A stretch of 64,000 nt of DNA from Clostridium vitabionis (GCF_015351765.1 NZ_JADKQA010000001.1:1-64000); one strand, 5' to 3'; positions 42,095 through 51,283 are shown, counted from the stretch's first letter. A program made the numbers and translations. The notes: a model not told the origin generated them from the sequence alone.

Positions 42095-43932
42095 AACAGA
42101 GATTAGCGGACTATGTTGCGGAATTCTTTGTCAGTCATGGGGTGACTGACGTGTTCAGCGTCGTCGGCGGCGGTGCCATGTTCCTGAATGACGCCTTCGG
42201 GCATAAGGTGGGACTCCACGTCACCTACAATCACCATGAGCAAGCCTGCGCCATCGCGGCGGAGGCCTACGCCCGCCTGGAAAATAAGATTGCCGCGGTC
42301 TGCGTGACCACCGGCCCCGGAGGCACAAATGCTCTGACCGGGGTTGCCTGCGGCTGGCTGGATTCGATCCCGATGTTTATCGTGAGCGGGCAGGTCCGCT
42401 ATGACACAACCGCCCGGTACGCGGAGAGATTCACCGGGGCGAAGCTCCGTGCGGTGGGGGACCAGGAGTACGATATCACCCTGGCGGCGAAGGCGATGAC
42501 CAAATATGCGGTCATGATCGAGGATCCGAAGATGATCCGGTATGCCATGGAGAAAGCCTGGCATCTGGCGGTCACCGGCCGCCCGGGGCCTGTTTGGGTG
42601 GACATCCCGGTGAATTTTCAGGGAACGGTCATCGAGACGGACGAGCTTTCGGGCTACGATCCCGCCGAGGATGACAAGACGCTCCCGCCCGCGGTGCCGG
42701 AGGATACTGTGGAGACGATCCTCCGGAAGATCCGCGCGGCGAAGCGGCCGGTCTTCTATGCCGGCTACGGGATCCGCCTCGCCGGTGCCTACGAGGTCTT
42801 CCGGTCGGTGGCGGATAAGCTCGGCATCCCCGTGGTCACCTACTGGAATGCCATCGACCTGATCGAGACGGATCACCCGCTCTATGTGGGGCGCGCGGGA
42901 AATATGGGCGACCGGCCGGGAAATTTCGCCATTCAGAACGCGGACCTCATTCTGGCTGTCGGGACGCGCATTTCCATCCGGCAGGTCGGCTACGACTGGA
43001 AGACCTGGGCGCGCGCGGCAGAGGTCATCATGGTGGATGTCGATGCCGCCGAGATGAAGAAGCCCACCATCCATGTGGAGATGCCGGTCTGGGCGGACGC
43101 GAAGGATTTTCTCATGAGGATGGACAGCCTGATCGGGGACACACCGGTATTCCCCGGCGAGGACTGGCGCCGGATCTGTCGGGACTGGAAGAAGAATTAC
43201 CCGGTCGTTCTTCCGAAGCACTGGGAGGAAAATGGAAAGACAGCCAATGTCTATGCCTTTGTCGGCTACCTCTCCTCAAGGCTCCCTTCGGGCACCCTGG
43301 CCGCGGTCTCGAACGGTGCCTGCTGCGTGGCAGGCCATCAGGCCTGGGTCATCAAGAAGGGCAGCCGTTTTGACAACAACAGCGCGATCGCCAGCATGGG
43401 CTACGGCCTTCCGGCGGCGGTCGGCACCTGCGTCGGCGGCGGAAGGAAGACTACGGTCTGCCTCGAGGGCGACGGCAGCATTATGATGAATCTCCAGGAA
43501 CTGCAGACGATCATCACAAACCGCCTCCCGGTCAAGATTTTCCTCATCAACAACAGCGGGTATCACTCCATCCGCCTCACCCAGCGCAATTTGTTCGCGG
43601 ATCACAGCCGGGTGGGCATAGGACCTGAGTCCGGCGACCTGGGCTTCCCGGAGTTCCGCAGGATTGCGGAGGCGTTCGGCTATCCGTATCTCTCCGCGCA
43701 CAGCAATGCGGAGATGAAGAAGGCGGTGGATCAGGCGCTCGCGATGGAGGGTCCGCTGTTCTGTGAGATTTTCACCGACACGGACCAGGTATGGGAGCCC
43801 AAGAGCAGCACGAGGAAGCTTGCGGACGGGCGCCTGGTCAGCTCGCCTCTCGAGGATCTCGCCCCCTTCCTTCCTCGGGAGGAGGTAAAGCGGAATATGT
43901 TCATCCCGATGGTGGACGGGGAGGACGGATGA
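42091..43932 (+). CDS. thiamine-diphosphate enzyme, acetolactate synthase-like
   Basis: A 613-residue TPP-dependent enzyme of the IlvB/POX family. The cofactor-activating Glu is E50 in YNHHEQACAIAAEAY, followed by TTGPGGTNALTG. The TPP motif starts at GDGS (460-463) and ends at N487-N488. The length is like acetolactate synthase, but the context is a glycosyltransferase and a nucleotide-sugar epimerase, not leucine/valine genes. Related enzymes, such as YerE, add two-carbon units to nucleotide sugars to make branched-chain sugars. A similar role here is inferred. ATGA overlaps at both ends. Confidence 0.82.
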   Translation: MKQRLADYVAEFFVSHGVTDVFSVVGGGAMFLNDAFGHKVGLHVTYNHHEQACAIAAEAYARLENKIAAVCVTTGPGGTNALTGVACGWLDSIPMFIVSGQVRYDTTARYAERFTGAKLRAVGDQEYDITLAAKAMTKYAVMIEDPKMIRYAMEKAWHLAVTGRPGPVWVDIPVNFQGTVIETDELSGYDPAEDDKTLPPAVPEDTVETILRKIRAAKRPVFYAGYGIRLAGAYEVFRSVADKLGIPVVTYWNAIDLIETDHPLYVGRAGNMGDRPGNFAIQNADLILAVGTRISIRQVGYDWKTWARAAEVIMVDVDAAEMKKPTIHVEMPVWADAKDFLMRMDSLIGDTPVFPGEDWRRICRDWKKNYPVVLPKHWEENGKTANVYAFVGYLSSRLPSGTLAAVSNGACCVAGHQAWVIKKGSRFDNNSAIASMGYGLPAAVGTCVGGGRKTTVCLEGDGSIMMNLQELQTIITNRLPVKIFLINNSGYHSIRLTQRNLFADHSRVGIGPESGDLGFPEFRRIAEAFGYPYLSAHSNAEMKKAVDQALAMEGPLFCEIFTDTDQVWEPKSSTRKLADGRLVSSPLEDLAPFLPREEVKRNMFIPMVDGEDG

Positions 43933-44837
43933 GCGGGCAGCGGGCCATCGTCTCCGGCGCGACCGGCGCCCTCGGGACGGCCCTTGTGCGGGAGCTTGTC
44001 CGCCGCGGCGCGGAGGTTCTTGTCCTGGTTCATCCGAATTCCCCGAGACGGGCGAATCTTCCGGTCCATCCCGGGGTCCGCCTTCTCGACTGCGGCATGG
44101 AGGACTTCTCACGCCTGGAAAATTCCTCCGCCCCGTATGATGTGTTCTATCATCTCGCCTGGGCGGGAACCTCTGGTGCGGGAAGAAATGATATGTATCT
44201 GCAGAATGCCAATGTGCGCTATGCGCTGGACGCCGTGGGGATGGCAAAGAGATTCGGCTGTCGGCGTTTTGTCGGCGCGGGATCCCAGGCGGAGTACGGA
44301 AGGGTATCGGGAAAGCTCACCGCCGATACGCCGCAGCGCCCCGAGATGGGCTACGGCTACGCGAAGCTCTGCGCGGGGGAGATGACCCGGGATTATGCCC
44401 ATGCGCTCGGCATTTCCCATGTCTGGATCCGGATTCTCAGCCTTTACGGGCCGAAGGACGGGCCGCAGAGCATGGTCATGTCCACGATCCGGAAGCTCGC
44501 CGCGGGAGAAATTCCGGAATTCACCCCGGCGGAGCAGCGGTGGGACTATCTTTACAGCGGCGACGCGGCGGAGGCATTCGCGGATCTCGCAGACCGGGGA
44601 CGGGATGGCGGCATCTATGTTCTCGGCAGCGGAACCGCGAGGCCGCTCCGGGAATATATTGAAGAAATCCGCGACGTGGTGAGGCCCGGCGCAGCCCTGG
44701 GCATCGGGAAGCTTTCCTACGCGAAAAACCAGGTGATGTACCTCTGCGCGGATACCGGGGATATCTTCCGGGATACCGGCTGGATGCCGAAGACGCCGTT
44801 CCCGGAGGGAATCCGGGCGATCCTGGCGGACCAATAG
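43929..44837 (+). CDS. NAD-dependent epimerase/dehydratase
   Basis: A 302-residue extended short-chain dehydrogenase: AIVSGATGALGTALVRELVRRG is the NAD motif, YHLAWAGTSG and GAGSQAEYG follow, and the catalytic YxxxK is YGYAKLCAGEM, with an upstream Ser. It probably reduces, epimerises or dehydrates a nucleotide sugar made with the TPP enzyme next to it. Start at 43929 overlaps the previous stop by ATGA. Confidence 0.87.
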   Translation: MSGQRAIVSGATGALGTALVRELVRRGAEVLVLVHPNSPRRANLPVHPGVRLLDCGMEDFSRLENSSAPYDVFYHLAWAGTSGAGRNDMYLQNANVRYALDAVGMAKRFGCRRFVGAGSQAEYGRVSGKLTADTPQRPEMGYGYAKLCAGEMTRDYAHALGISHVWIRILSLYGPKDGPQSMVMSTIRKLAAGEIPEFTPAEQRWDYLYSGDAAEAFADLADRGRDGGIYVLGSGTARPLREYIEEIRDVVRPGAALGIGKLSYAKNQVMYLCADTGDIFRDTGWMPKTPFPEGIRAILADQ

Positions 44838-44954
44838 CGGCCGGCAGCCCCGGGGCGGGGAAAGCGGATTCCGGCGGGCTCAGGCCATGCGGTGTGAAAA
44901 TGCCGGTTTAGGCAGGCTTTGCCGATGCCGGCGGCGGAAAATCAGGAGGCGGAA

Positions 44955-46010
44955 ATGCAAACTTTGAGCGTACCTGTCTATCAGCTGCACCTGTCCTTGC
45001 GGACAGACGGCCTGGATGCGGATGGGCGTGAGATCCTGCGGAGATACGGCCATGTGGAGAAGGAGCTCAGCAGGGATATCCTGGTTCGCGGTGACATGAT
45101 GCTGCATACCCTGCACTATGCCATCCAGCGGGCGTTCGGATGGACGAACAGCCATCTCCACGCCTACCGGCTCCCGGAGCGGATCTTCCAGAAGATGACC
45201 GGGGGCACGGTGCCGGAGGAGGGAGACCCGGGACCGGTCCGCCACGACGGCTCCTTTGCCGAGTGGAAGGGATACTGCGGGCTGTATTTCCGGTTCCCGA
45301 GCACGGATTATGAGGATCTCTACTGGGATGATGACGATTCGGAGGGGCAGGATCCGGAAACCTGGATGAGGCAGAAATATCTCCGCCCGAGCCCTTACCG
45401 CGGGCAGTCGGAGCACAGGAAATTTATCCGTCACGCCCTGGAGGACTTTGTCCTCCGCTTCCCGGAAATTCCGTCCGATCCGCTGGTCTCGCCGGAGAAA
45501 AACCGGGAGCGGATGGTGCAGGTTCCGGTGGCGCGCTCGATCCTACACGACATCGAGAACTTCCATGAGGGAAATGCCAACGAGCTTCTTGAGCGCCTCC
45601 CGGTCATGGATGTGATGGTGCCCGCGGAGGAGCTCGACGGCGAAGATGAGCTCCGGGACGAGCTCGCGGTCCTGAAGAAGATTCAGGCGAGAACCGACAG
45701 CGACCTCCCGACATTTCCGGTGACCTCATCCTTAATCTACGTCTATGATTACGGGGATGGCTGGACTGTCGAGATCACGGCGGTCCGCCGCGTTACGCCG
45801 GAGGAGCTCCCGGAGATTCCGCATCTCCCGTTCTGCGCCAGCCTGGACGGCATCCAGGTCATGGATGATGTGGGCGGCATCTGCGGGTTTGCGGATTTCC
45901 TCAGGACCATCCACGAGGGAACCGCGAAGGACATCGCGGAGTCGAGGGAGTGGGCGGAAAATCTCTGGAACTGGTCGGAAAGCCTGAAGGATGCCCGCTC
46001 GCTGCTCTGA
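44955..46010 (+). CDS. plasmid pRiA4b ORF-3-like protein
   Basis: A 351-residue protein of the pRiA4b ORF-3 (IS1096 TnpR-like) family: VYQLHLSL, LHTLHYAIQRAFGWTNSHLHAY near the N-terminus, and TSSLIYVYDYGDGWTVEITAVRRV and DDVGGICGFADFL near the C-terminus. It is acidic and cytoplasmic, with a helical insert in the middle. The function is unknown. ATG 44955 was chosen for its AGGAGG; the frame opens 12 codons earlier. Confidence 0.82.
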   Translation: MQTLSVPVYQLHLSLRTDGLDADGREILRRYGHVEKELSRDILVRGDMMLHTLHYAIQRAFGWTNSHLHAYRLPERIFQKMTGGTVPEEGDPGPVRHDGSFAEWKGYCGLYFRFPSTDYEDLYWDDDDSEGQDPETWMRQKYLRPSPYRGQSEHRKFIRHALEDFVLRFPEIPSDPLVSPEKNRERMVQVPVARSILHDIENFHEGNANELLERLPVMDVMVPAEELDGEDELRDELAVLKKIQARTDSDLPTFPVTSSLIYVYDYGDGWTVEITAVRRVTPEELPEIPHLPFCASLDGIQVMDDVGGICGFADFLRTIHEGTAKDIAESREWAENLWNWSESLKDARSLL

Positions 46011-46167
46011 GATGTTTCGGAAGCTCCGCGCCGGGGCGGGGATGCCCCGCGCGGGATGGGGATCTGCCCCCGGGGCGGGGCGGAACCCCTGGGGGCAAGG
46101 GCGGAAAAATCGGGACTGTACATTTTCCGCAGCCTGTGCTATAAAAGAACAGGTAAAAAGAATAGCG

Positions 46168-46250
46168 GACAGGGGAGCTGATCTGGCTGAGAGGTGCGGA
46201 TATCCGCACGACCCGTAAACCTGATTTGGATAATGCCAACGTAGGAATCG
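46168..46250 (+). promoter_or_regulatory. TPP riboswitch (THI element)
   Basis: The conserved TPP aptamer elements are all present in order: GGGGAGC, CTGGCTGAGAGG, GACCCGTAAACCTGATTTGG, and ATAATGCCAACGTAGG. It lies upstream of thiW, and a terminator at 46292-46320 follows. Thiamine pyrophosphate binding would therefore stop transcription of the importer. Confidence 0.95.
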
Positions 46251-46291
46251 AAGAAGAGGTGCGAATCTTCGTGTCCAGAAGATGTATGCTG

Positions 46292-46320
46292 AGCGGAATC
46301 CCTGCGGGTTCCGCTTTTTT
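46292..46320 (+). terminator. riboswitch expression-platform terminator
   Basis: AGCGGAA-TCCC pairs with GGGTTCCGCT (stem 46292-46315) and is followed by T residues. It is 42 bases beyond the aptamer, and 44 bases before the thiW ATG, as expected for transcription control. Confidence 0.85.
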
Positions 46321-46363
46321 CAGCTTCCGAAGCAGTCTGCCATTGTCTAAAGGAGGATACGCT

Positions 46364-46873
46364 ATGCGTCACGAACAAATCAAAAAACTTGCGGCTTCCG
46401 GCATGCTGGTTGCGGTCATCATCTGCCTTTCGGGGTTCTACATCCCGGTCGGTGCTTCGAAGTGCTTCCCCGTCCAGCACATGGTCAATGTCCTTGCGGC
46501 GGTGCTGCTCGGTCCCTGGTGGGGAGTTGGCATTGCCTTCTGCGCATCCCTCATCCGGAACATGATGGGTACCGGCACCTTGCTGGCTTTCCCGGGCAGC
46601 ATGGTGGGCGCGCTCTGCTGCGGCCTCATGTACGGGGCGACGAAGAAGCTTCTTCCCACCTGCTTTGCTGAGGTCTTCGGCACCGGCGTCCTTGGCGGCC
46701 TTCTTGCCTGGCCGGTTGCCGTGTTCGTCATGGGGAAGACAGCGGCGCTCTTTGCGTATGTGCTGCCGTTTCTCGTCAGCACAGCGGGCGGCACGCTCAT
46801 CGCCGCGGTTTTGATCGGAATTATGATGAAGTCCCACGCCCTGGATTATCTCCGGGCCGTGCTGGAGAACTGA
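46364..46873 (+). CDS. thiW: thiamine-precursor ECF transporter S component ThiW
   Basis: A 169-residue membrane protein with about five to six helices. IIxSGFYIPVGASKCFPVQHMVNVLAAVLLGPWWG (about 20-54) and GMGTLLAFPGSMVGALCCGLMYG are ThiW hallmarks. It is the substrate-binding subunit of an energy-coupling factor importer for a thiazole precursor. The ATPases and T component are shared and not encoded here. Strong AAAGGAGGAT before ATG 46364 and a TPP riboswitch upstream confirm regulation by thiamine. Confidence 0.93.
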   Translation: MRHEQIKKLAASGMLVAVIICLSGFYIPVGASKCFPVQHMVNVLAAVLLGPWWGVGIAFCASLIRNMMGTGTLLAFPGSMVGALCCGLMYGATKKLLPTCFAEVFGTGVLGGLLAWPVAVFVMGKTAALFAYVLPFLVSTAGGTLIAAVLIGIMMKSHALDYLRAVLEN

Positions 46874-46913
46874 CCGCCGGTATCCGGCGGGATAACCGGG
46901 AGGGAGAGGCGGT

Positions 46914-48191
46914 ATGGCGGAACGGGTGATTTTCCATGTGGATGTCAACAGCGCTTTTCTTTCCTGGACTTCAGTGAAGCGCCTGGAACATGGGGAGAGC
47001 GATCTCCGCGATATCCCCGCGGTGATCGGCGGGGATCCGGGAAAGCGGACAAGCATCGTCACCGCGAAGTCCATTCCGGCGAAGAAACTCGGGATCCGGA
47101 CCGGGGAACCGGTGTCCATGGCGCTCCGGAAATGCCCGGATCTCGTCATTGTCCCCTCGGATTTTGCCTGGTACCGGGAGTGCTCCCGGCGGTTCATCGC
47201 GGCCTGCCGGAATTATTCGCCGGATCTGGAGCAGTTTTCCATCGATGAGTGTTTTCTCGACATGAGCGGGATGAGGCGAATTTTCCCGGATCTTCTCGCG
47301 GCAGCGGGAAAGCTCAAGGACGAGATCAGGGACACCCTGGGATTTACCGTCAACGTCGGCGTCGGGAGCAACAAGCTGCTGGCGAAGATGGCCTCCGATT
47401 TTGAGAAGCCGGACAAGGTTCATACGCTCTTTACCAAGGAGATTCCAGCAAAGCTCTGGCCGCTTCCCGTGCCGGAGCTCCTTTTTGTCGGAAGGGCGTC
47501 GGCGGAGCTCCTCGCGAGAAATGGCATCCGCACGATCGGTGACCTCGCCTCAGCGGACACCGCATATCTCGCGGGGCTGGTTGGGAGGAAAGCCGCGGAA
47601 CAGTATCATGCCTACGCAAACGGCATCGATGACGCCCCGGTGCAGAGTGCGCCGCCTGAGGCAAAGGGATTCTCGGTCTCCACGACGACGGAGGAGGATG
47701 TCACGGAGCGGGCGGAAGCGCACGCGATCCTGAAGGATCTCGCGGACAGCGTGGCGTCCAGGATGCGGCGCGCGGGCTACCGGGCCTACGGGGTCAGCGT
47801 GCAGATCCGCGCCGGCGATTACAGCGTCAGGGTTAACCGGTCGCGCCAGACGAAGCTGGAAAATCCGACGGACATCACCCGGGAGGTCTGGGAGGTCTCC
47901 TGCCGGCTGTTTGACAGCCTCTGGGACGGCCGCACGGGGCTCCGGCTTCTCGGCATCCGCCTGTTCGGGCTGACGACGGAGGACAGCTGCCAGCTGGATC
48001 TGTTCGGCACACAGGAAAAACGCGAAAAAGAGGAGAGGGCGGACCGGGCGCTGGATGCCATCCGCGGCAAATTCGGCCGCGGCGCGATCAGCCTCGGCCC
48101 CCGGGGAAACCTTGCCGGAAGGCTGCGTGATGACAGCAGGGAACCGGGCGGATCCGAAAAACAAGATCCGCCCGGCCGAGGGAAAGGATAG
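46914..48191 (+). CDS. dinB: Y-family DNA polymerase, DinB (Pol IV) type
   Basis: A 425-residue translesion polymerase. The catalytic carboxylates are in IFHVDVNSAFLSW (near residue 9) and SIDECFLDMSG. GVGSNKLLAKMASDFEKP is the thumb region, and a little-finger domain follows (TTTEEDVTERAEAHAIL ... GVSVQIRAGDYSVRVNRSRQ). The tail contains LDLFGTQEKREKEERADRALD; QLDLFG is a likely sliding-clamp binding motif. Immediately 3' of thiW by 40 bases but functionally unrelated. Confidence 0.93.
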   Translation: MAERVIFHVDVNSAFLSWTSVKRLEHGESDLRDIPAVIGGDPGKRTSIVTAKSIPAKKLGIRTGEPVSMALRKCPDLVIVPSDFAWYRECSRRFIAACRNYSPDLEQFSIDECFLDMSGMRRIFPDLLAAAGKLKDEIRDTLGFTVNVGVGSNKLLAKMASDFEKPDKVHTLFTKEIPAKLWPLPVPELLFVGRASAELLARNGIRTIGDLASADTAYLAGLVGRKAAEQYHAYANGIDDAPVQSAPPEAKGFSVSTTTEEDVTERAEAHAILKDLADSVASRMRRAGYRAYGVSVQIRAGDYSVRVNRSRQTKLENPTDITREVWEVSCRLFDSLWDGRTGLRLLGIRLFGLTTEDSCQLDLFGTQEKREKEERADRALDAIRGKFGRGAISLGPRGNLAGRLRDDSREPGGSEKQDPPGRGKG

Positions 48192-48274
48192 ATCAGGAGG
48201 CGAGCATTCTTGAGAGAAATGCCCGCGTCCTGTCCTGGCGGGGGTTGGTGAAGATGTTCAACGTGAATCATCAT
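48192..48274 (-). pseudogene. possible 5' remnant of an ABC transporter ATPase gene
   Basis: On the minus strand, MIHVEHLHQ is preceded by TTCGGAGG, and GISLKNARLLI follows. This resembles the first 25 residues of MetN-like ATPases (MIxIEHLxK ... ALKDVSL), but no Walker A follows and the frame runs into the dinB tail. The remnant is small and the match weak. Confidence 0.25.
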
Positions 48275-48300
48275 TCCTCCGAAAATATTTTTTTAAAGTA

Positions 48301-48350
48301 TTGACAAAAAGGGGATGCGCCTGTATATTGATAACAGTAATCGTTATCGA
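48301..48350 (+). promoter_or_regulatory. promoter with Fur/PerR-type operator
   Basis: TTGACA (48301-48306) and TATATT (48324-48329) are spaced by 17 bases. The palindrome GATAAC-N7-GTTATC (48330-48348) overlaps the transcription start, as in autoregulated Fur/PerR genes. Confidence 0.75.
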
Positions 48351-48370
48351 TTTCAGAAAGGAGAGGTCCA

Positions 48371-48799
48371 GTGAGAAAGAGCAGTAAGCAACGGGACTGC
48401 ATTCGAGATAATTTAGCTCACCGAACCGACCATCCGACAGCGGATATGATTTTTCATGACATTCGTCAGGAGTATCCCAATGTCAGCCTGGGAACCGTCT
48501 ATCGCAATCTGGCGCTCCTCGAGAAACTCGGTGAGATTCAGAAACTCAGCTGCTCGGATGGAGCGATCCGCTACGACGGCAATATCCACCCGCATACGCA
48601 TTTCCAGTGCAGGGTGTGCGGGCGCGTCTATGATCTCCCCGGGGATTATCCGGAGAGGATTCTCAGAGAGGCGCAGAAAGCCGCGCCGGATAAACTGTTC
48701 GAGAGCTGCAGCGTGACATTTACCGGCGTATGCCGGGAATGCAGGGACAAAGGTTTGGAAACAGAAACAGCGAACCGCATGGCAGAAAATGCTATGTGA
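48371..48799 (+). CDS. perR: Fur-family regulator, PerR-like
   Basis: A 142-residue metalloregulator. The N-terminal winged helix is [38 protein letters not shown]. The metal sites include the HPHTHFQC cluster and two zinc CxxC pairs (C80/C83 and C121/C124). The gene begins with GTG 48371 after GGAGAGG. It lies directly upstream of a reverse rubrerythrin and under a Fur-type box, so it probably senses peroxide and represses both genes. Fur proper is the alternative; the deciding PerR Asp ligand cannot be read with certainty. Confidence 0.85.
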   Translation: MRKSSKQRDCIRDNLAHRTDHPTADMIFHDIRQEYPNVSLGTVYRNLALLEKLGEIQKLSCSDGAIRYDGNIHPHTHFQCRVCGRVYDLPGDYPERILREAQKAAPDKLFESCSVTFTGVCRECRDKGLETETANRMAENAM

Positions 48800-48815
48800 G
48801 AAAGGAAGGAAAATT

Positions 48816-49358
48816 ATGGCAAAGTGGGTATGCAGCGTATGTGGTTATGTTTATGAGGGTGATGCAGCTCCGGCTCAGTGTCCGGTATGCAAGGCTCCGG
48901 CTTCCAAGTTCGTGAAGCAGGAGGAAGAGATGACCTGGGCCGCCGAGCATGTGATCGGTGTTGCCTCTGATGCTCCGGAAGATATCAAGGAAGACCTCCG
49001 CGCGAACTTCACCGGTGAGTGCACAGAGGTTGGCATGTACCTGGCTATGTCCCGCGCTGCCTTCCGTGAGGGCTACCCGGAGGTAGGTGAGTACTACAGA
49101 ACCGCTGCTTTCGAGGAAGCTGAGCACGCGGCAAAGTTCGCCGAGCTGCTCGGTGAGGTTGTCTCCCCGTCCACAAAGCAGAACCTTACGGTTCGCGTTG
49201 AGGCGGAGAACGGCGCAACCGCGGGCAAGGCGGATCTTGCCAAGAGAGCTAAGGCTCTGAATCTTGACGCGATCCATGATACCGTCCATGAGATGGCACG
49301 CGATGAGGCTAGACACGGAAGAGCGTTCCAGGGTCTCCTCAAGAGATACTTCGGCTAA
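48816..49358 (+). CDS. rbr: reverse rubrerythrin
   Basis: A 180-residue peroxidase with the domain order reversed relative to classical rubrerythrin. The rubredoxin [Fe(SCys)4] domain is N-terminal (C6, C9, C22, C25), followed by the four-helix diiron domain ([34 protein letters not shown] and DEARHGRAF supplying Glu/His ligands). In clostridia it reduces hydrogen peroxide with NADH-derived electrons and is strongly PerR regulated. ATG 48816 has AAGGAAGG. Together with the regulator upstream it forms a peroxide-response operon. Confidence 0.95.
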   Translation: MAKWVCSVCGYVYEGDAAPAQCPVCKAPASKFVKQEEEMTWAAEHVIGVASDAPEDIKEDLRANFTGECTEVGMYLAMSRAAFREGYPEVGEYYRTAAFEEAEHAAKFAELLGEVVSPSTKQNLTVRVEAENGATAGKADLAKRAKALNLDAIHDTVHEMARDEARHGRAFQGLLKRYFG

Positions 49359-49389
49359 TTGTTAAGAGAATCGAATATGATGAGCTTTG

Positions 49390-49418
49390 CCGGGCAGGAT
49401 GTATTCCTGCCCGGTTTT
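49390..49418 (+). terminator. intrinsic terminator after rubrerythrin
   Basis: CCGGGCAGGA (49390-49399) pairs perfectly with TCCTGCCCGG (49405-49414), followed by TTTT. Confidence 0.9.
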
Positions 49419-49489
49419 GTGTTATGATGGTCGGACAGAAGCGAAAGAAGCAGCGGTTTTGGGCCGCGCGAAGGAACGGAGTTTTGTGC

Positions 49490-51283
49490 ATGAATAAAGA
49501 AACATTTCCTACCCGCCTCTCGATGCTGGCGTCATTCCTCAGGGGGAGTGCCGGGTATTTCCTGGCTAGTGTGGTCTTTGCGTCATTGGCTTCCCTATTT
49601 GACCTGCTGAATCCGAAGATCGTCGCCTTCGTGGTCGATCACCTGCTGGAGAGCGGGAACCGGGCGGATGCATTTTCCTGGATCCGGGGGCACCTGTTTT
49701 TTGTGGCGGTCATCGTCACCCTGTTCACAGCTCTGGGCGCCCTGTCCCGCTATCTCTACAACCTCTTTAACGCGAAGGGGGCTGAGAAGCTGGTTGCCGG
49801 GATGCGGAACCGGCTGTTCGGCCATATCCAGCACCTGCCCTTCTCCTGGTTTATGGAAAATCCGACCGGCGACATTATCCAGCGCTGCACCTCCGACGTG
49901 GAGACGGTCAAGATGTTTCTCTCAGAGCAGCTGACCGGCATGCTGCGGATTGTCGTCATGCTGGCGATCGCCTTCTTTTTTATGTGCGGCATCAGCCTTA
50001 AGCTGACGGTGCCGGCGGCGGTCTTTGTCCCGGTGATTTTCCTGTACTCGCTGTTTTTCCACCGGGGGATCGGCCGCACCTTTCTCACCGCGGACGAGGA
50101 GGAGGGAAAGCTCTCCTCGATCGCCCAGGAAAATCTGACCGGCGTCCGGGTGGTTCGCGCTTTCGGCCGGGAGCGCTATGAAGAAAAGCGGTTTGCCCGC
50201 CAGAATACGGCCTACACCGGGGCATACAAGAAGCTGGGGATGCTGATCTCCATTTTCTGGTCGGTCGGGGACTTCATCTCCGGCCTCCAGGTGATGATCA
50301 TTGTCGCCCTCGGGGCGGTGATGACCGTCCGCGGCGAGCTGACCCCGGGATCCTACATTGCCTTTGTCTCGTACAACGCGATGATTGCCTGGCCGGTCCG
50401 CATGCTCGGCCGCGTGATCTCCGATATGAGCAAGGCCGGCGTTTCCGTGGACCGGATCCGGGATATCATGAACGCGGAGGCGGAGAGCGATCCGGCGGGC
50501 GCCCTCTGTCCGCCGATGGACAGGGATATCGAATTCTCCCATGTCACCTTTTCCTACCGGAAGGATATGCCGCCGATCCTGGATGACGTCTCCTTCACCG
50601 TGAAGGCAGGGACGACCTTCGGCATCCTGGGCGGAACCGGATCGGGAAAATCCACGCTGGCGGCGCTGCTGCTCGGCCTCTACCCGCTTCCGGAGGGCTC
50701 CGGGACCATCACCGTCGGCGGCGTGGATGTGCGGAGGATCAGCCTGCCCTGGCTGAGGGGGCAGGTCGCCTTGGTCATGCAGGAGCCGTTCCTCTTCTCC
50801 GGAACGATCCGGGAGAATATCGCCATCGCCAGAAAAGACGCGGTGGAAAAAGATATCATAAAATCCGCGGAAATTTCCGATCTGGTGGAGACGATCAATA
50901 ATTTTACCGACAAATATGACACAGTTGTGGGAGAACGCGGCGTAACCCTGTCCGGCGGGCAGAAGCAGCGGACAGCGATCGCCCAGGCGGTCATCCGGGA
51001 CACGCCGGTGCTGGTCTTTGACGACGCGCTCTCGGCGGTAGATGCGGAGACGGACGTGAAGATCCGCCATGCCCTCCGGGAGGAGTTCCGGGGGAAGACG
51101 GTGATCCTGATCGCCCACCGGATCACCACCCTGATGGAGGCGGACCAGATCCTGATCCTCGACCACGGGAAGGCGGCAGGGATCGGGAGCCACGAGGAGC
51201 TCTATGCGGCAAATCCCATTTACCGGAAGGTGTGTGACATTCAGTCGGGGACAGGAGAGGAGGCGGAAAATGAAGACTTCTGA
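49490..51283 (+). CDS. heterodimeric ABC exporter subunit A (degenerate Walker B)
   Basis: A 597-residue half transporter: six membrane helices (1-320) then an ATPase domain. Walker A is GGTGSGKST (381-389), signature LSGGQKQR, and Walker B VLVFDD with D512 where the catalytic Glu should be. The signature is intact. In heterodimers such as TM287/288, BmrCD and LmrCD one subunit has this change, so its site binds but hardly hydrolyses ATP. ATG 49490 was chosen; a longer frame overlaps the rubrerythrin terminator and lacks a ribosome binding site. It overlaps the partner gene by 14 bases. Confidence 0.9.
   Translation: MNKETFPTRLSMLASFLRGSAGYFLASVVFASLASLFDLLNPKIVAFVVDHLLESGNRADAFSWIRGHLFFVAVIVTLFTALGALSRYLYNLFNAKGAEKLVAGMRNRLFGHIQHLPFSWFMENPTGDIIQRCTSDVETVKMFLSEQLTGMLRIVVMLAIAFFFMCGISLKLTVPAAVFVPVIFLYSLFFHRGIGRTFLTADEEEGKLSSIAQENLTGVRVVRAFGRERYEEKRFARQNTAYTGAYKKLGMLISIFWSVGDFISGLQVMIIVALGAVMTVRGELTPGSYIAFVSYNAMIAWPVRMLGRVISDMSKAGVSVDRIRDIMNAEAESDPAGALCPPMDRDIEFSHVTFSYRKDMPPILDDVSFTVKAGTTFGILGGTGSGKSTLAALLLGLYPLPEGSGTITVGGVDVRRISLPWLRGQVALVMQEPFLFSGTIRENIAIARKDAVEKDIIKSAEISDLVETINNFTDKYDTVVGERGVTLSGGQKQRTAIAQAVIRDTPVLVFDDALSAVDAETDVKIRHALREEFRGKTVILIAHRITTLMEADQILILDHGKAAGIGSHEELYAANPIYRKVCDIQSGTGEEAENEDF

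Noticed and set aside
42103-43221. 372-residue minus-strand frame over the TPP enzyme gene
   Set aside because: Shadow frame with no family resemblance; the plus-strand gene carries all catalytic motifs.
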